Positions 1 through 5,416 of a stretch of 8,777 bases of DNA are shown here, one piece after another (the stretch's first letter is position 1; every line of letters starts with the position of its first letter). The position numbers were made by a program, and so were the translations under genes. The notes under the pieces are model-generated. The model did not search any database. It was not told where the DNA came from and saw nothing but the letters and a program-made list of their open reading frames with translations. The DNA is from Clostridia bacterium (GTDB lineage: Bacteria > Bacillota > Clostridia > Christensenellales > CAG-1252), in assembly GCA_017455385.1 (NCBI GenBank), contig JAFTBD010000061.1:1-8777 (forward strand). Reading direction: 5' to 3'.

Positions 1-96
1 CGGTAAAAGTCATCGCCGCAGGAAAAATCGCACATTTTTTCCGATCTCTCTCGGGAGGCAGGGAGCGGAGACGGGAAAGCGCCCCTTCGGCGGGCA
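1..96. other. Region downstream of the acetyltransferase-like gene
   Basis: No gene is visible. A 7-bp inverted repeat, GGAAAAA (21-27) / TTTTTCC (36-42), encloses eight bases. It could be a weak transcription end for the minus-strand unit, but no T-run follows the stem on that strand, so it is not called a terminator. Confidence 0.35.
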
Positions 97-995
97 TCAA
101 AAGAGGACGAAATTCCCCGTATCGACAAAAGCCGCGGTCACGAGCACGAGGAGGAGCATATTGACTATTTGATGCACGATGACGATAAAAAGGGTGTGCC
201 GCCCGACAAAGCGGAAAGGCTTGTTCCAGCCGCCGTCCAATTTCGGGAGCAAGGACTTTCCCGTCCGTACAGAAGCGTGATGAGCGCCGCGCCCGCAAAG
301 GCGATGCCGAGATTCGGGATGAGCGGGAAATAATCCCCCATCGACATCCCTCTCGCGAAGCTCTCGTGGAGAGGATAGAGCCACTCATTTCGCGTGGAGA
401 TGCGCTGTCCGAGGAAATGATCCGCGAGGAATATGCCCCCCGCGAGGAGCGCGCTCACGATGACGAAAACGAGGTCCGACCTCTTCCCCGCGAGACGGGT
501 GAGAGCATACACGCCCGCCACGATGAGGGTGACGAAAGAAAGCATATGTAATACGCCGAAGGTGATCAAATCACCTTTCGAGAGGATGCCGAGCGCCACG
601 GCGGCATAGGTACCGATGGTGATGACGCAGGCGGCAAGGAGCGTTTTCATCGCACGAGTCAGGTTGTCGCGGCTGAAAATAGTGCTGCCGCCGCACAGTC
701 CGAAAAAGATAGAAATGCAGATCACTTGGATGACGTCGCGCGTGGCGCCCACCCAACTGGCGCCGTGATCCCACCACATACAGGCGAATTTCGCCACGGC
801 GGCGGCTGCCCCGCCCTGCTCGATCCACACGTCACTGAACATATTGGCGAGGTCGAACATGAAATGATCTATGCACATCAAAAGGATGGTGAATCCGCGA
901 AGAAAGTCCAGTTCCCAAATACGGGCGGAAGGATGGCGCTCCGCCTGCGGATAATTATTGACCGTGATGGCGCGTTCTTCGGCGGAGAGAAACAT
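97..995 (-). pseudogene. DUF1624 / heparan-alpha-glucosaminide N-acetyltransferase-like membrane protein, frameshifted
   Basis: Predicted multi-pass membrane protein of the DUF1624/HGSNAT catalytic family, whose eukaryotic members move an acetyl group across a membrane onto an amino sugar; the bacterial substrate is unknown. The family hallmark is near the N-terminus: a charged stretch, then RIWELDFLRGFTILLMCIDH leading into the first helix, followed by about six more hydrophobic segments. The start at 995 (MFLSAEERAI) lies one base after the upstream stop codon and has AAGGA eight bases before it, inside the preceding gene. The frame is lost near 258-264. Reading continues in another frame (GKSLLPKLDGGWNKPF, then the last helix, ending TGNFVLF at 97). 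Restoring one G in the GGG run gives a continuous protein of 299 residues. Family assignment is fairly secure. Whether the lesion is real is not. Confidence 0.72.
258..264 (-). other. Single-base frameshift in the acetyltransferase-like gene
   Basis: On the minus strand the frame reading LITLLYGR runs into a run of G and then becomes meaningless (ESPCSRNW). The frame offset by minus one base gives GKSLLPKLDGGWNKPF and a final membrane helix. Adding one G to the GGG run yields YGRGKSLLPK without a break. A one-base loss in a short homopolymer fits a sequencing error or a real slippage mutation equally well. Confidence 0.75.
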
Positions 996-996
996 A

Positions 997-1794
997 TCAA
1001 TCGTCCTTGTATTCGGTGCCGATATGCACCCTGCCGGAAGCGTCTTCGCGGTAAAGCTCGAAACGGTCGGAATACTCTTCCACGAGCACGCCCGGACGAA
1101 GCTGACTGTAATAAACGAGCGGGCGCTCCGTCGTCCTCGCGGGAGGCGCATAGCGCTCGGGATCGGGGCGTGGGCGACGATCCGCGGGAGCACCGTATCC
1201 GTCCCCGTAATCGTCTTGCGGCGGGTAACCGTATGGCGCACGCGGCTGACCGTAATCACCACGCGGAGCCTGACGATATCCGCGATCACCCTGTGGTGGG
1301 TAGCCGCCCTGCGGCGGATAGCCCTGCTCCATCGGAGGATAAGCATAGCCCTGCGGAGAACGCCTGCCGTCATCGTAATAACCGCCCTGCGGAGGATAAG
1401 AAGGATCTTGCGGGCGACGACCGTCGTCGTAACGAGGCTCGCCGTTTCCGTTCGGCTCGTCGTCATAGCGATCCTTGGACTTACCCCGCACGGAGGAGAA
1501 CACCGAGGAGAACGGCTTCACCAAGAGATTGCGCACGGAAATGATGACCGACGCGAGGCAACAAAGCCCCAAGCCGACGTAATAAAGGATCTGATACGTC
1601 CCCGTCCCGCCAAAGGTGAAAGAGGTCGTTGCAAGGAGTATCAAGCCGAAAACGATATAAAACAGAGGGATATAGAGCCCCAAGAAAATGAAAAGGCTGG
1701 TCAAGAGCTGAATGATCTTCGACAAGAATTTGAAAACCAATTTCAGAGCGCCCCAAATGGCGACGCCAAGCGCAACGAAAAACCCGTTCTTCAT
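997..1794 (-). CDS. Membrane protein with Pro/Gly/Tyr-rich linker and conserved-looking C-terminal segment
   Basis: A 265-residue protein of unknown function. Residues 5-57 are strongly hydrophobic with few charges (an amphipathic N-terminus, then one or two helices), and a further helix covers about 66-88. From about 105 to 223 it becomes a polar, probably disordered linker rich in Pro, Gly, Tyr, Gln, Arg and Asp. YPPQGGY occurs twice (133-139 and 159-165), with related YPPM and YPPQD units. The last 40 residues regain ordinary composition (VYYSQLRPGVLVEEYSDRFE) and may form a small folded domain. The start at 1794 has AAGGGG five bases upstream. The stop codon is one base from the acetyltransferase-like gene, so the two are probably translationally coupled. 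Such Tyr-rich tails occur in scaffold or envelope-associated proteins, but no specific role can be assigned. Confidence 0.8.
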   Translation of the reverse strand: MKNGFFVALGVAIWGALKLVFKFLSKIIQLLTSLFIFLGLYIPLFYIVFGLILLATTSFTFGGTGTYQILYYVGLGLCCLASVIISVRNLLVKPFSSVFSSVRGKSKDRYDDEPNGNGEPRYDDGRRPQDPSYPPQGGYYDDGRRSPQGYAYPPMEQGYPPQGGYPPQGDRGYRQAPRGDYGQPRAPYGYPPQDDYGDGYGAPADRRPRPDPERYAPPARTTERPLVYYSQLRPGVLVEEYSDRFELYREDASGRVHIGTEYKDD

Positions 1795-1863
1795 CTTTTC
1801 CCCTTTTCGTACCGCGTTCCCGATAAGCGCGTCACATCATAGATATTGCAGGAACGTAAAAAA

Positions 1864-1893
1864 ATTATACCACAATGAAAGCGTTAAAGTAAA
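1864..1893 (-). promoter_or_regulatory. Sigma-A-type promoter with extended -10
   Basis: On the minus strand, TATAAT at 1869-1864 is preceded by TGG, giving the extended -10 pattern TGnTATAAT. A 4/6 match to the -35 box, TTTACT, lies at 1893-1888 with an 18-bp spacer. It is 70 bases upstream of the 265-residue membrane protein gene and probably drives that gene and the acetyltransferase-like gene after it. The flanking DNA is AT-rich, as expected for a promoter. Confidence 0.6.
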
Positions 1894-1935
1894 TATTTTT
1901 ATAAAAATGACACTATACGAGACAAAATAGTCGCC

Positions 1936-2388
1936 TTACTTCACCCCGAGATTATCGAGGAAACAGCTGCAACTGACGAGCAATTCGTCGAAAGTGAGGT
2001 CAAAATCCAGCGTGTACCATGGATCCGCGATGTCATGACCTTGGAGACCGTATTCACCGAGGAGCTTCGCCTTCCCGCGAGCGGCGGGCGCGATGCGATA
2101 GAGCTTGTCGAGATTGGATGCGTCCATGCAGAGGATATGATCGTAGGCGTCCACATCCTCCTTCGTAATGAGCCTCGCGGCACGGGCGGGGCATGGGACG
2201 GAGTGCCTTGCGAGTACCTTGCGCGCAGGGGGATAAACGTCATTGCCGATCTCCTCCGTCGTCACCGCGGAAGACGCCACCTCGAAGCGGTCCGCGACGC
2301 CCGACTCTTCGATCATTTTCTTGAAAATATATTCCGCCATCGGGGAACGACAGATATTCCCGTGGCATACGAACATCACTCTTATCAT
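1936..2388 (-). CDS. Low-molecular-weight protein-tyrosine phosphatase
   Basis: A 150-residue cytoplasmic phosphatase that removes phosphate from phosphotyrosine; in bacteria it often opposes tyrosine kinases of capsule and exopolysaccharide synthesis, and some relatives act on phosphoarginine. The C(X)5R active-site loop is at the N-terminus: VCHGNICRSP, with nucleophile Cys8 and Arg14. The general-acid loop is ADPWYT, with Asp122. The length is normal for the family. The start at 2388 (MIRVMFV) is chosen over a more upstream one because GGGAGG lies six bases before it. No tyrosine kinase or polysaccharide gene is in the window, so its partner is unknown. The gene appears to stand alone. The usual Leu or Met after the catalytic Cys is His here, a variant seen in family members. 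Confidence 0.93.
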   Translation of the reverse strand: MIRVMFVCHGNICRSPMAEYIFKKMIEESGVADRFEVASSAVTTEEIGNDVYPPARKVLARHSVPCPARAARLITKEDVDAYDHILCMDASNLDKLYRIAPAARGKAKLLGEYGLQGHDIADPWYTLDFDLTFDELLVSCSCFLDNLGVK

Positions 2389-2430
2389 ACAGCCTCCCGC
2401 CGTCACCCGCGCGAGTGACCGACAAGATAA

Positions 2431-2439
2431 AGTATACCA
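2431..2439 (-). promoter_or_regulatory. Extended -10 promoter element for the phosphatase gene
   Basis: The minus strand reads TGG followed by TATACT at 2436-2431, an extended -10 element 43 bases before the phosphatase start. No good -35 is visible, only T-rich sequence, which extended -10 promoters tolerate. A short inverted repeat (GTCAC/GTGAC, 2402-2419) sits in the leader just before the ribosome binding site and could modulate translation. Confidence 0.5.
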
Positions 2440-2586
2440 TATCCCCCGCGAAAAGAAAAAGCGAAATCACCATCTTCCGAAGAGCAAGGCGCGCCCTGTC
2501 GCCCCTTCCCGACCGCCCCGTCCGCCTTCTCCGATCATCCTGCCGCCCTTTCTATCCGAATTTTTCCGAAAAAGCAAATTTTTCTC

Positions 2587-2615
2587 TTGCTTTATGCGCC
2601 GAGATATACTATAAT
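2587..2615 (+). promoter_or_regulatory. Promoter of tRNA-Ser
   Basis: TTGCTT at 2587-2592 and a perfect TATAAT at 2610-2615 are separated by 17 bp. Transcription should begin near 2622, leaving a 5' leader of about 40 nt to be removed from the tRNA precursor. This is a standard sigma-A arrangement for a single tRNA gene. Confidence 0.75.
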
Positions 2616-2660
2616 TTGAAAGTCAAACGAAATTCGTCTGAGATACATACGAATGTAAAT

Positions 2661-2751
2661 GGAGAGTTGGCTGAGTGGTCTAAGGCGCACGACTGGAAAT
2701 CGTGTTTACCTCACAAGGGTAACTAGGGTTCAAATCCCTAACTCTCCGCCA
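2661..2751 (+). tRNA. tRNA-Ser (anticodon GGA)
   Basis: A class II tRNA with a long variable arm. The acceptor stem GGAGAGT (2661-2667) pairs with ACTCTCC (2741-2747), followed by discriminator G and an encoded CCA (2749-2751). The anticodon stem CACGA/TCGTG (2688-2692, 2700-2704) encloses loop CTGGAAA, giving anticodon GGA at 2695-2697, which reads UCC and UCU serine codons. The extended variable arm runs from about 2705 to 2723. The T arm is TAGGG-TTCAAAT-CCCTA (2724-2740). The last eight bases of the gene belong to the 81-bp repeat that bounds the island to the right. Confidence 0.97.
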
Positions 2752-2758
2752 GCAAGGC

Positions 2759-2786
2759 AAAAAGTCGGATTTATCCGACTTTTTTT
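2759..2786 (+). terminator. Rho-independent terminator of tRNA-Ser
   Basis: An 11-bp perfect stem, AAAAAGTCGGA (2759-2769) with TCCGACTTTTT (2774-2784), has the loop TTTA and ends in a seven-T run. It starts seven bases after the tRNA CCA. The A-run on the left arm also makes it competent on the minus strand, so it is bidirectional. Confidence 0.9.
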
Positions 2787-2799
2787 GTGAAAACTTGAC

Positions 2800-2814
2800 G
2801 TTAGGGATTTGAAC
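2800..2814 (+). repeat. Inverted copy of the tRNA-Ser T arm
   Basis: GTTAGGGATTTGAAC is the exact reverse complement of 2728-2742, which covers part of the tRNA T stem, the T loop and the first base of the acceptor strand. The two arms are 57 bases apart with the terminator between them. The match of 15/15 goes beyond the self-complementarity of the T stem, since the loop sequence is also matched. The second repeat copy has the same element with one change (4603-4617). Confidence 0.85.
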
Positions 2815-2826
2815 GAGAGCGTTAAT

Positions 2827-2849
2827 AAAAAGCCACAGTGCGGCTTTTT
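2827..2849 (-). terminator. Terminator for the orphan island gene
   Basis: The stem AAAAAGCC (2827-2834) / GGCTTTTT (2842-2849) has a seven-base loop. On the minus strand it ends in a T-rich tract, so it can stop transcripts of the 321-residue gene, which ends at 3044. It also has the right form for the plus strand. The 195 bases between it and that gene hold no convincing gene. They do contain inverted repeats: GTACCGT/ACGGTAC (2857-2863 / 2888-2894), and a GGAGGAA/TTCCTCC pair around AGTATCC/GGATACT (2981-3016). Confidence 0.7.
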
Positions 2850-3043
2850 AGCGGCTGTACCGTAGCGAAACTCACAAACCACTCCAAACGGTACCCCTTA
2901 CACGAGGTTCACCTTATTTTCCCCAATGGAGCATTTTATCGGGCGCCCTGCCCTTCATTCTTTTGGGAAGTTCACACGTCGGAGGAAAAGGGGATAGTAT
3001 CCTGGATACTTCCTCCATACGTGCCGGGCGTTGCCTCACGCCT

Positions 3044-4009
3044 TTATTTCATCGTGCGCTCATAGTTGATGCCCAACGTGGGATCCACTTTAAATTCGTA
3101 ATAACGACCGAAAAGATCGTCAAACTCTCTGTTTGGTAGAAAGTTATAGGCAACGTTATCCGAATAATCGAGGTTATAAGCATAGAAATAATTGACCGTC
3201 CGCTGCTTATGATTCGCAACACACATTCTATATACCTCCCCTACTTTCCCACACGAGCACCAATTCACGTAAACATACACGTCTCCCGTGAGATTAAAAG
3301 GGGGGATCTTATGCTGATCCGCATAGCGGAAACAATAGTCGTCGTACCGCATCCGCGCCAATATAGAGCGACATTCCCGCCTAATCTCACCTTGTGACAT
3401 ACTCGGATCCATAAATGCGATGCAATCAAAACTATCGGCGATGCCATTTAATATCACCTTCTTTTTTCGCTTATACTTCTCTGCCTGGGCAAAGCAACAC
3501 CGCATCATAAGAATGCACCATGAGCAAAAATCATTCACATTGATCTTGCCTTTATTCAGCTTATCGATCATTCCCTCCACAAGTTCCAACTTCCAGTACC
3601 GTCCCGGCACGATGCGGTAATTCTCTTGGTCGCAGAGCATTTCCATTTCCTCCGCACTCACTTCCCCTTTGATCCCTCTCTTGATAAGGTCAAGAGGCAA
3701 AATGGACTGGGTCGCCATTTTACGATCATACTCTTCCGAGAGCCACACATCTTCATCCGACCTGTAGAAGTCGATGTCTTCTTCTCTGAAATCACAGTCC
3801 ATATACCTCAGGGCGAGGGCGGCAAAGGCTACAAAGACCTCATCATCCACTTCGTATTCGTCTATGTCGGAACGATTTTTCAATAATCGACCTGCTTCTA
3901 TTCCCTCGTTGTATGTACACCTGTCTTCGTCGTCAAAAAACAATTCATCGTACGTTCCCAACGCGTTCTTTCTATAAACAGAAAAAATATCTTCCATAAC
4001 CTCTATCAT
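3044..4009 (-). CDS. Orphan 321-residue acidic, Cys-rich protein of unknown function (island cargo)
   Basis: I do not recognise this protein. It is soluble by inspection, with no signal peptide or membrane helix. Residues 1-95 are strongly acidic (for example DELFFDDEDR at 21-30 and DCDFREEDID at 71-80). A basic patch, KYKRKKK, lies at 178-184. The C-terminal third is rich in Tyr, Phe and Asn. There are 13 cysteines, including C162-x-x-C165, the pair C171-C172 and C251-x-C253, which might bind metal, although no known zinc motif is clear. The start at 4009 is supported by AGGAGG eight bases upstream; Met5 is too far from it. It is the only sizeable gene between the 81-bp repeats, and it is richer in A/T than the genes around it. 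That suggests horizontal origin and a cargo role, but no function should be inferred. Confidence 0.82.
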   Translation of the reverse strand: MIEVMEDIFSVYRKNALGTYDELFFDDEDRCTYNEGIEAGRLLKNRSDIDEYEVDDEVFVAFAALALRYMDCDFREEDIDFYRSDEDVWLSEEYDRKMATQSILPLDLIKRGIKGEVSAEEMEMLCDQENYRIVPGRYWKLELVEGMIDKLNKGKINVNDFCSWCILMMRCCFAQAEKYKRKKKVILNGIADSFDCIAFMDPSMSQGEIRRECRSILARMRYDDYCFRYADQHKIPPFNLTGDVYVYVNWCSCGKVGEVYRMCVANHKQRTVNYFYAYNLDYSDNVAYNFLPNREFDDLFGRYYEFKVDPTLGINYERTMK

Positions 4010-4035
4010 TATCTTATCCTCCTAACTGTGTATTT

Positions 4036-4075
4036 CACTCGCCCACCCATGCCCCTTTGTCACGAGGGGCGAGTG
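4036..4075. promoter_or_regulatory. Competing hairpins in the leader of the 321-residue gene
   Basis: CACTCGCCC (4036-4044) pairs with GGGCGAGTG (4067-4075) in a perfect 9-bp stem. An alternative 6-bp stem, GCCCCT (4051-4056) with AGGGGC (4065-4070), uses four of the same bases, so the two folds exclude each other. On the plus strand the larger stem is followed by CTTTTTAT and resembles a terminator. On the minus strand it lies 27 bases before the start codon, just upstream of the ribosome binding site. It may be a regulatory leader or the end of an antisense transcript. Confidence 0.5.
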
Positions 4076-4100
4076 CTTTTTATAAATCTCTATGGGTATT

Positions 4101-4132
4101 AAATAAAATAGCCTGTGCATATGCGCACAGGC
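4101..4132 (-). terminator. Rho-independent terminator after the 25-codon peptide gene
   Basis: The perfect 8-bp stem GCCTGTGC (4111-4118) / GCACAGGC (4125-4132) has a six-base loop. On the minus strand it is followed by a T-rich tract (TATTTTATTT, 4110-4101). It begins 24 bases after the peptide stop codon. It either ends a short transcript or acts as an attenuator ahead of the 321-residue gene, which begins about 90 bases further on and has no strong promoter of its own; the best candidate is a TATAAA at 4085-4080. Confidence 0.75.
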
Positions 4133-4156
4133 CTCACGAAAAAACGTATTTGACTG

Positions 4157-4234
4157 TCAACAGCAGACGGCAGATAGGTTCCTCATTGCATAGCGCACAT
4201 GACCATATATCGTATACATCCTAACTGCGTACAT
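4157..4234 (-). CDS. Short peptide gene, 25 codons, in the island
   Basis: This short gene starts with ATG at 4234, has AAAGGAG eight bases before the start codon and a TGA stop at 4157-4159. The peptide begins MYAVRMYTIYGHVRYAMRN and ends with two adjacent cysteines. It is rich in Tyr, Met and Arg and not hydrophobic enough to be an obvious membrane toxin. A good promoter lies just upstream and a strong terminator just downstream, so it looks like a compact, independently transcribed unit. It could be a leader peptide controlling the 321-residue gene by attenuation, a signalling or toxin-like peptide, or a chance reading frame in a small RNA. I recognise no homologue. The ribosome binding site and promoter are the main support. 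Confidence 0.5.
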   Translation of the reverse strand: MYAVRMYTIYGHVRYAMRNLSAVCC

Positions 4235-4258
4235 TACGGTTTTCTCCTTTTTTTAATG

Positions 4259-4292
4259 ATTATAGTCTACACTCGTACCGATTGTCTGTCAA
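4259..4292 (-). promoter_or_regulatory. Promoter of the peptide gene
   Basis: On the minus strand a perfect TTGACA (4292-4287) is followed after 17 bp by TAGACT (4269-4264), with a perfect TATAAT directly after it at 4264-4259 (22 bp from the -35). Either hexamer could serve as the -10. It lies 25 to 30 bases before the peptide start. This is the strongest promoter-like sequence inside the island. Confidence 0.65.
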
Positions 4293-4294
4293 TC
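4280..4294. promoter_or_regulatory. Palindrome over the -35 box, possible operator
   Basis: GATTG-TCTGT-CAATC is a perfect 5-bp inverted repeat with a five-base centre that contains the TTGACA -35 box. A related palindrome, TTGAC-T-GTCAA, lies at 4150-4160 across the end of the peptide gene; both share TGTCAA. A repressor bound to one or both would control the peptide transcript. No regulator gene is present in the island. Confidence 0.35.
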
Positions 4295-4546
4295 AAAAAA
4301 CAGTAAAACGCATCTCATCCATCTTCCTATGCCCAGGCAAATCATTTGTCTTCTACTCTTTTTAATGCCCCCTCAATAAAATAATCACACACCAAAATAA
4401 ACGAACGCATCATCATAAAATGGTACTATAGGACAAAAAAGGATAAAGTCGAAATCAATACTAAAAGCGAAGAATGGATAAAAGTATATTATATTAAAAT
4501 GATTGTATTCAGCGAAAAAGTGTAAATTCAATTTTGGTTACCGCCG
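4295..4546. other. AT-rich stretch without a supported gene
   Basis: About 250 bases between the peptide promoter and the second repeat copy, with A/T content well above that of the core genes. There is no ribosome binding site or start codon leading a long frame. One plus-strand frame stays open for 46 codons (4385-4522, stop at 4523-4525; it contains EEWIKVYYIKMIVFSEKV) without an early start codon. It could be the tail of a lost gene or chance. Confidence 0.5.
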
Positions 4547-4627
4547 CTCCGCCAGCAAGGCAAAAAGTCGGATTTATCCGACTTTTTTTGTGAAAACTTG
4601 ACGTTAGGGTTTTGAACGAGAACGTTA
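4547..4627 (+). repeat. 81-bp direct repeat, copy 2 (att-like, next to carB)
   Basis: Matches 2744-2824 at 79 of 81 bases, offset by 1803 bp. It opens with CTCCGCCA, the tRNA-Ser 3' tail, but lacks the rest of the tRNA; the preceding bases (TTACCGCCG) differ. It ends 13 bp from the carB stop codon. It is most simply the displaced att half formed when the island entered the tRNA-Ser 3' end. Confidence 0.9.
4562..4589 (-). terminator. Bidirectional terminator in repeat copy 2, serving carB
   Basis: The same 11-bp stem as the tRNA terminator, AAAAAGTCGGA (4562-4572) / TCCGACTTTTT (4577-4587). On the minus strand it ends in a run of T and lies about 52 bases after the carB stop codon, so it is the likely end of the carAB transcript. 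Before the island arrived, a single copy could have served both tRNA-Ser and carB. Confidence 0.75.
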
Positions 4628-5410
4628 TGATGTTGCTTCCTCAAAAGATCGTCGAGATGCCGATGGTTGTTTCCTCGAGGACGTCCAAGAGGATGCGTAC
4701 TGTGTCGAGAGAGGTCAGCATCGGGATGCCGTTCTGGGCAGCAACGCGGCGAATGGCGACGCCGTTGCCTTCGTGCACGCCCGAAAGGATGGCGCGGGTA
4801 TTGATGACGTAACTGACGTAGCCCGCGCGGAGAGAGTCCAAAACTTCTTCGCTGCCCTCGCTCGGCTTGTGGCGGATCTTGGTATGGATGCCGTTCGCTT
4901 TCAAGACTTCGCCTGTCAGGCTCGTTGCCTCGATATTGAATCCCATATTGTAAAAGCGGCGCACCAAGGGAATGGTCTCCTCCTTGTCCTCGTCCGCGAC
5001 GCTGACCAAGACCGTTCCGTAATTCTTCAGAGTCACGCCCGAAGCGATCAATGCCTTATAGGCGGCGCGATGGAGTTTGTCGTCGTAACCGATCGCCTCC
5101 CCCGTGGACTTCATTTCAGGCGATAGATAGGCGTCCATGCCGCGCAATTTGGAAAAAGAGAACGCGGGAACTTTGACGTAGTAGCGTTCCTTTTCCTTCG
5201 GATAGCGGCTCAAAATGCCCCTTTCCGCGAGCGAAACGCCGAGCATCACGCGCGTGCCGATGTCGGCGAGGCTATAACCCGTCGCTTTCGACAGGAAGGG
5301 CACGGTGCGGGAAGAACGCGGATTGACCTCGATGATATAGACGTTTTCGTCTTTATCGACGATAAACTGAATGTTGAAAAGCCCGACGATCCCGATGCCG
5401 AGGCCGAGCT

Positions 5411-5416
5411 TCCGCG
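5411..5416 (-). other. Frameshift in carB (second ATP-grasp domain)
   Basis: The upstream frame reads VKETILDYA and then diverges; the downstream frame resumes at RKLGLGIGIVGLFNIQF. CarB relatives have a pattern of the form DY-x-(K/R)-K-L here. Loss of one CG pair from GCGCGG would give the observed GCGG and exactly the right spacing. A single extra G is the alternative, but it leaves the protein one residue short. Confidence 0.8.

Larger units (their letters stand above)
2744..2824 (+). repeat. 81-bp direct repeat, copy 1 (att-like, overlapping the tRNA-Ser 3' end)
   Basis: It starts with CTCCGCCA, the final bases of tRNA-Ser, and continues through the tRNA terminator to GTTA at 2824. It matches 4547-4627 at 79 of 81 positions; the differences are at 2807 (A versus T) and 2819 (G versus A). 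Homology stops sharply at both ends. A direct repeat that begins inside a tRNA 3' end and reappears downstream is the classic footprint of integration by a tyrosine recombinase. Duplication by another route remains possible because the identity extends unusually far beyond the tRNA. Confidence 0.9.

Noticed and set aside
165..1466. A 433-codon version of the acetyltransferase-like gene
   Set aside because: The N-terminal 130 or so residues are an out-of-frame reading of the upstream membrane protein. The family starts at MFLSAEERAI (995), which has a ribosome binding site.
726..1842. Long plus-strand frames opposite the two membrane protein genes
   Set aside because: They are Arg/Ala-rich mirror frames of GC-rich coding DNA with no ribosome binding site. 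The minus strand gives recognisable proteins with coupled starts.
1896..1930. A terminator after the phosphatase gene
   Set aside because: ACTAT/ATAGT and ATTTTTATAAAAAT inverted repeats exist, but the stems are short and AT-only. It is not strong enough to call.
2838..3065. A 75-codon plus-strand frame starting with GTG, facing the orphan gene
   Set aside because: It starts inside a terminator hairpin, has no ribosome binding site and no internal ATG, and overlaps the 3' end of the better supported orphan gene. It is probably chance, though it occupies otherwise empty DNA.
4150..4294. A CRISPR or tandem-repeat array suggested by the recurring TGTCAA palindromes
   Set aside because: There are only two dissimilar palindromes and no regular spacing or spacers. 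A pair of regulatory sites is the more modest reading.
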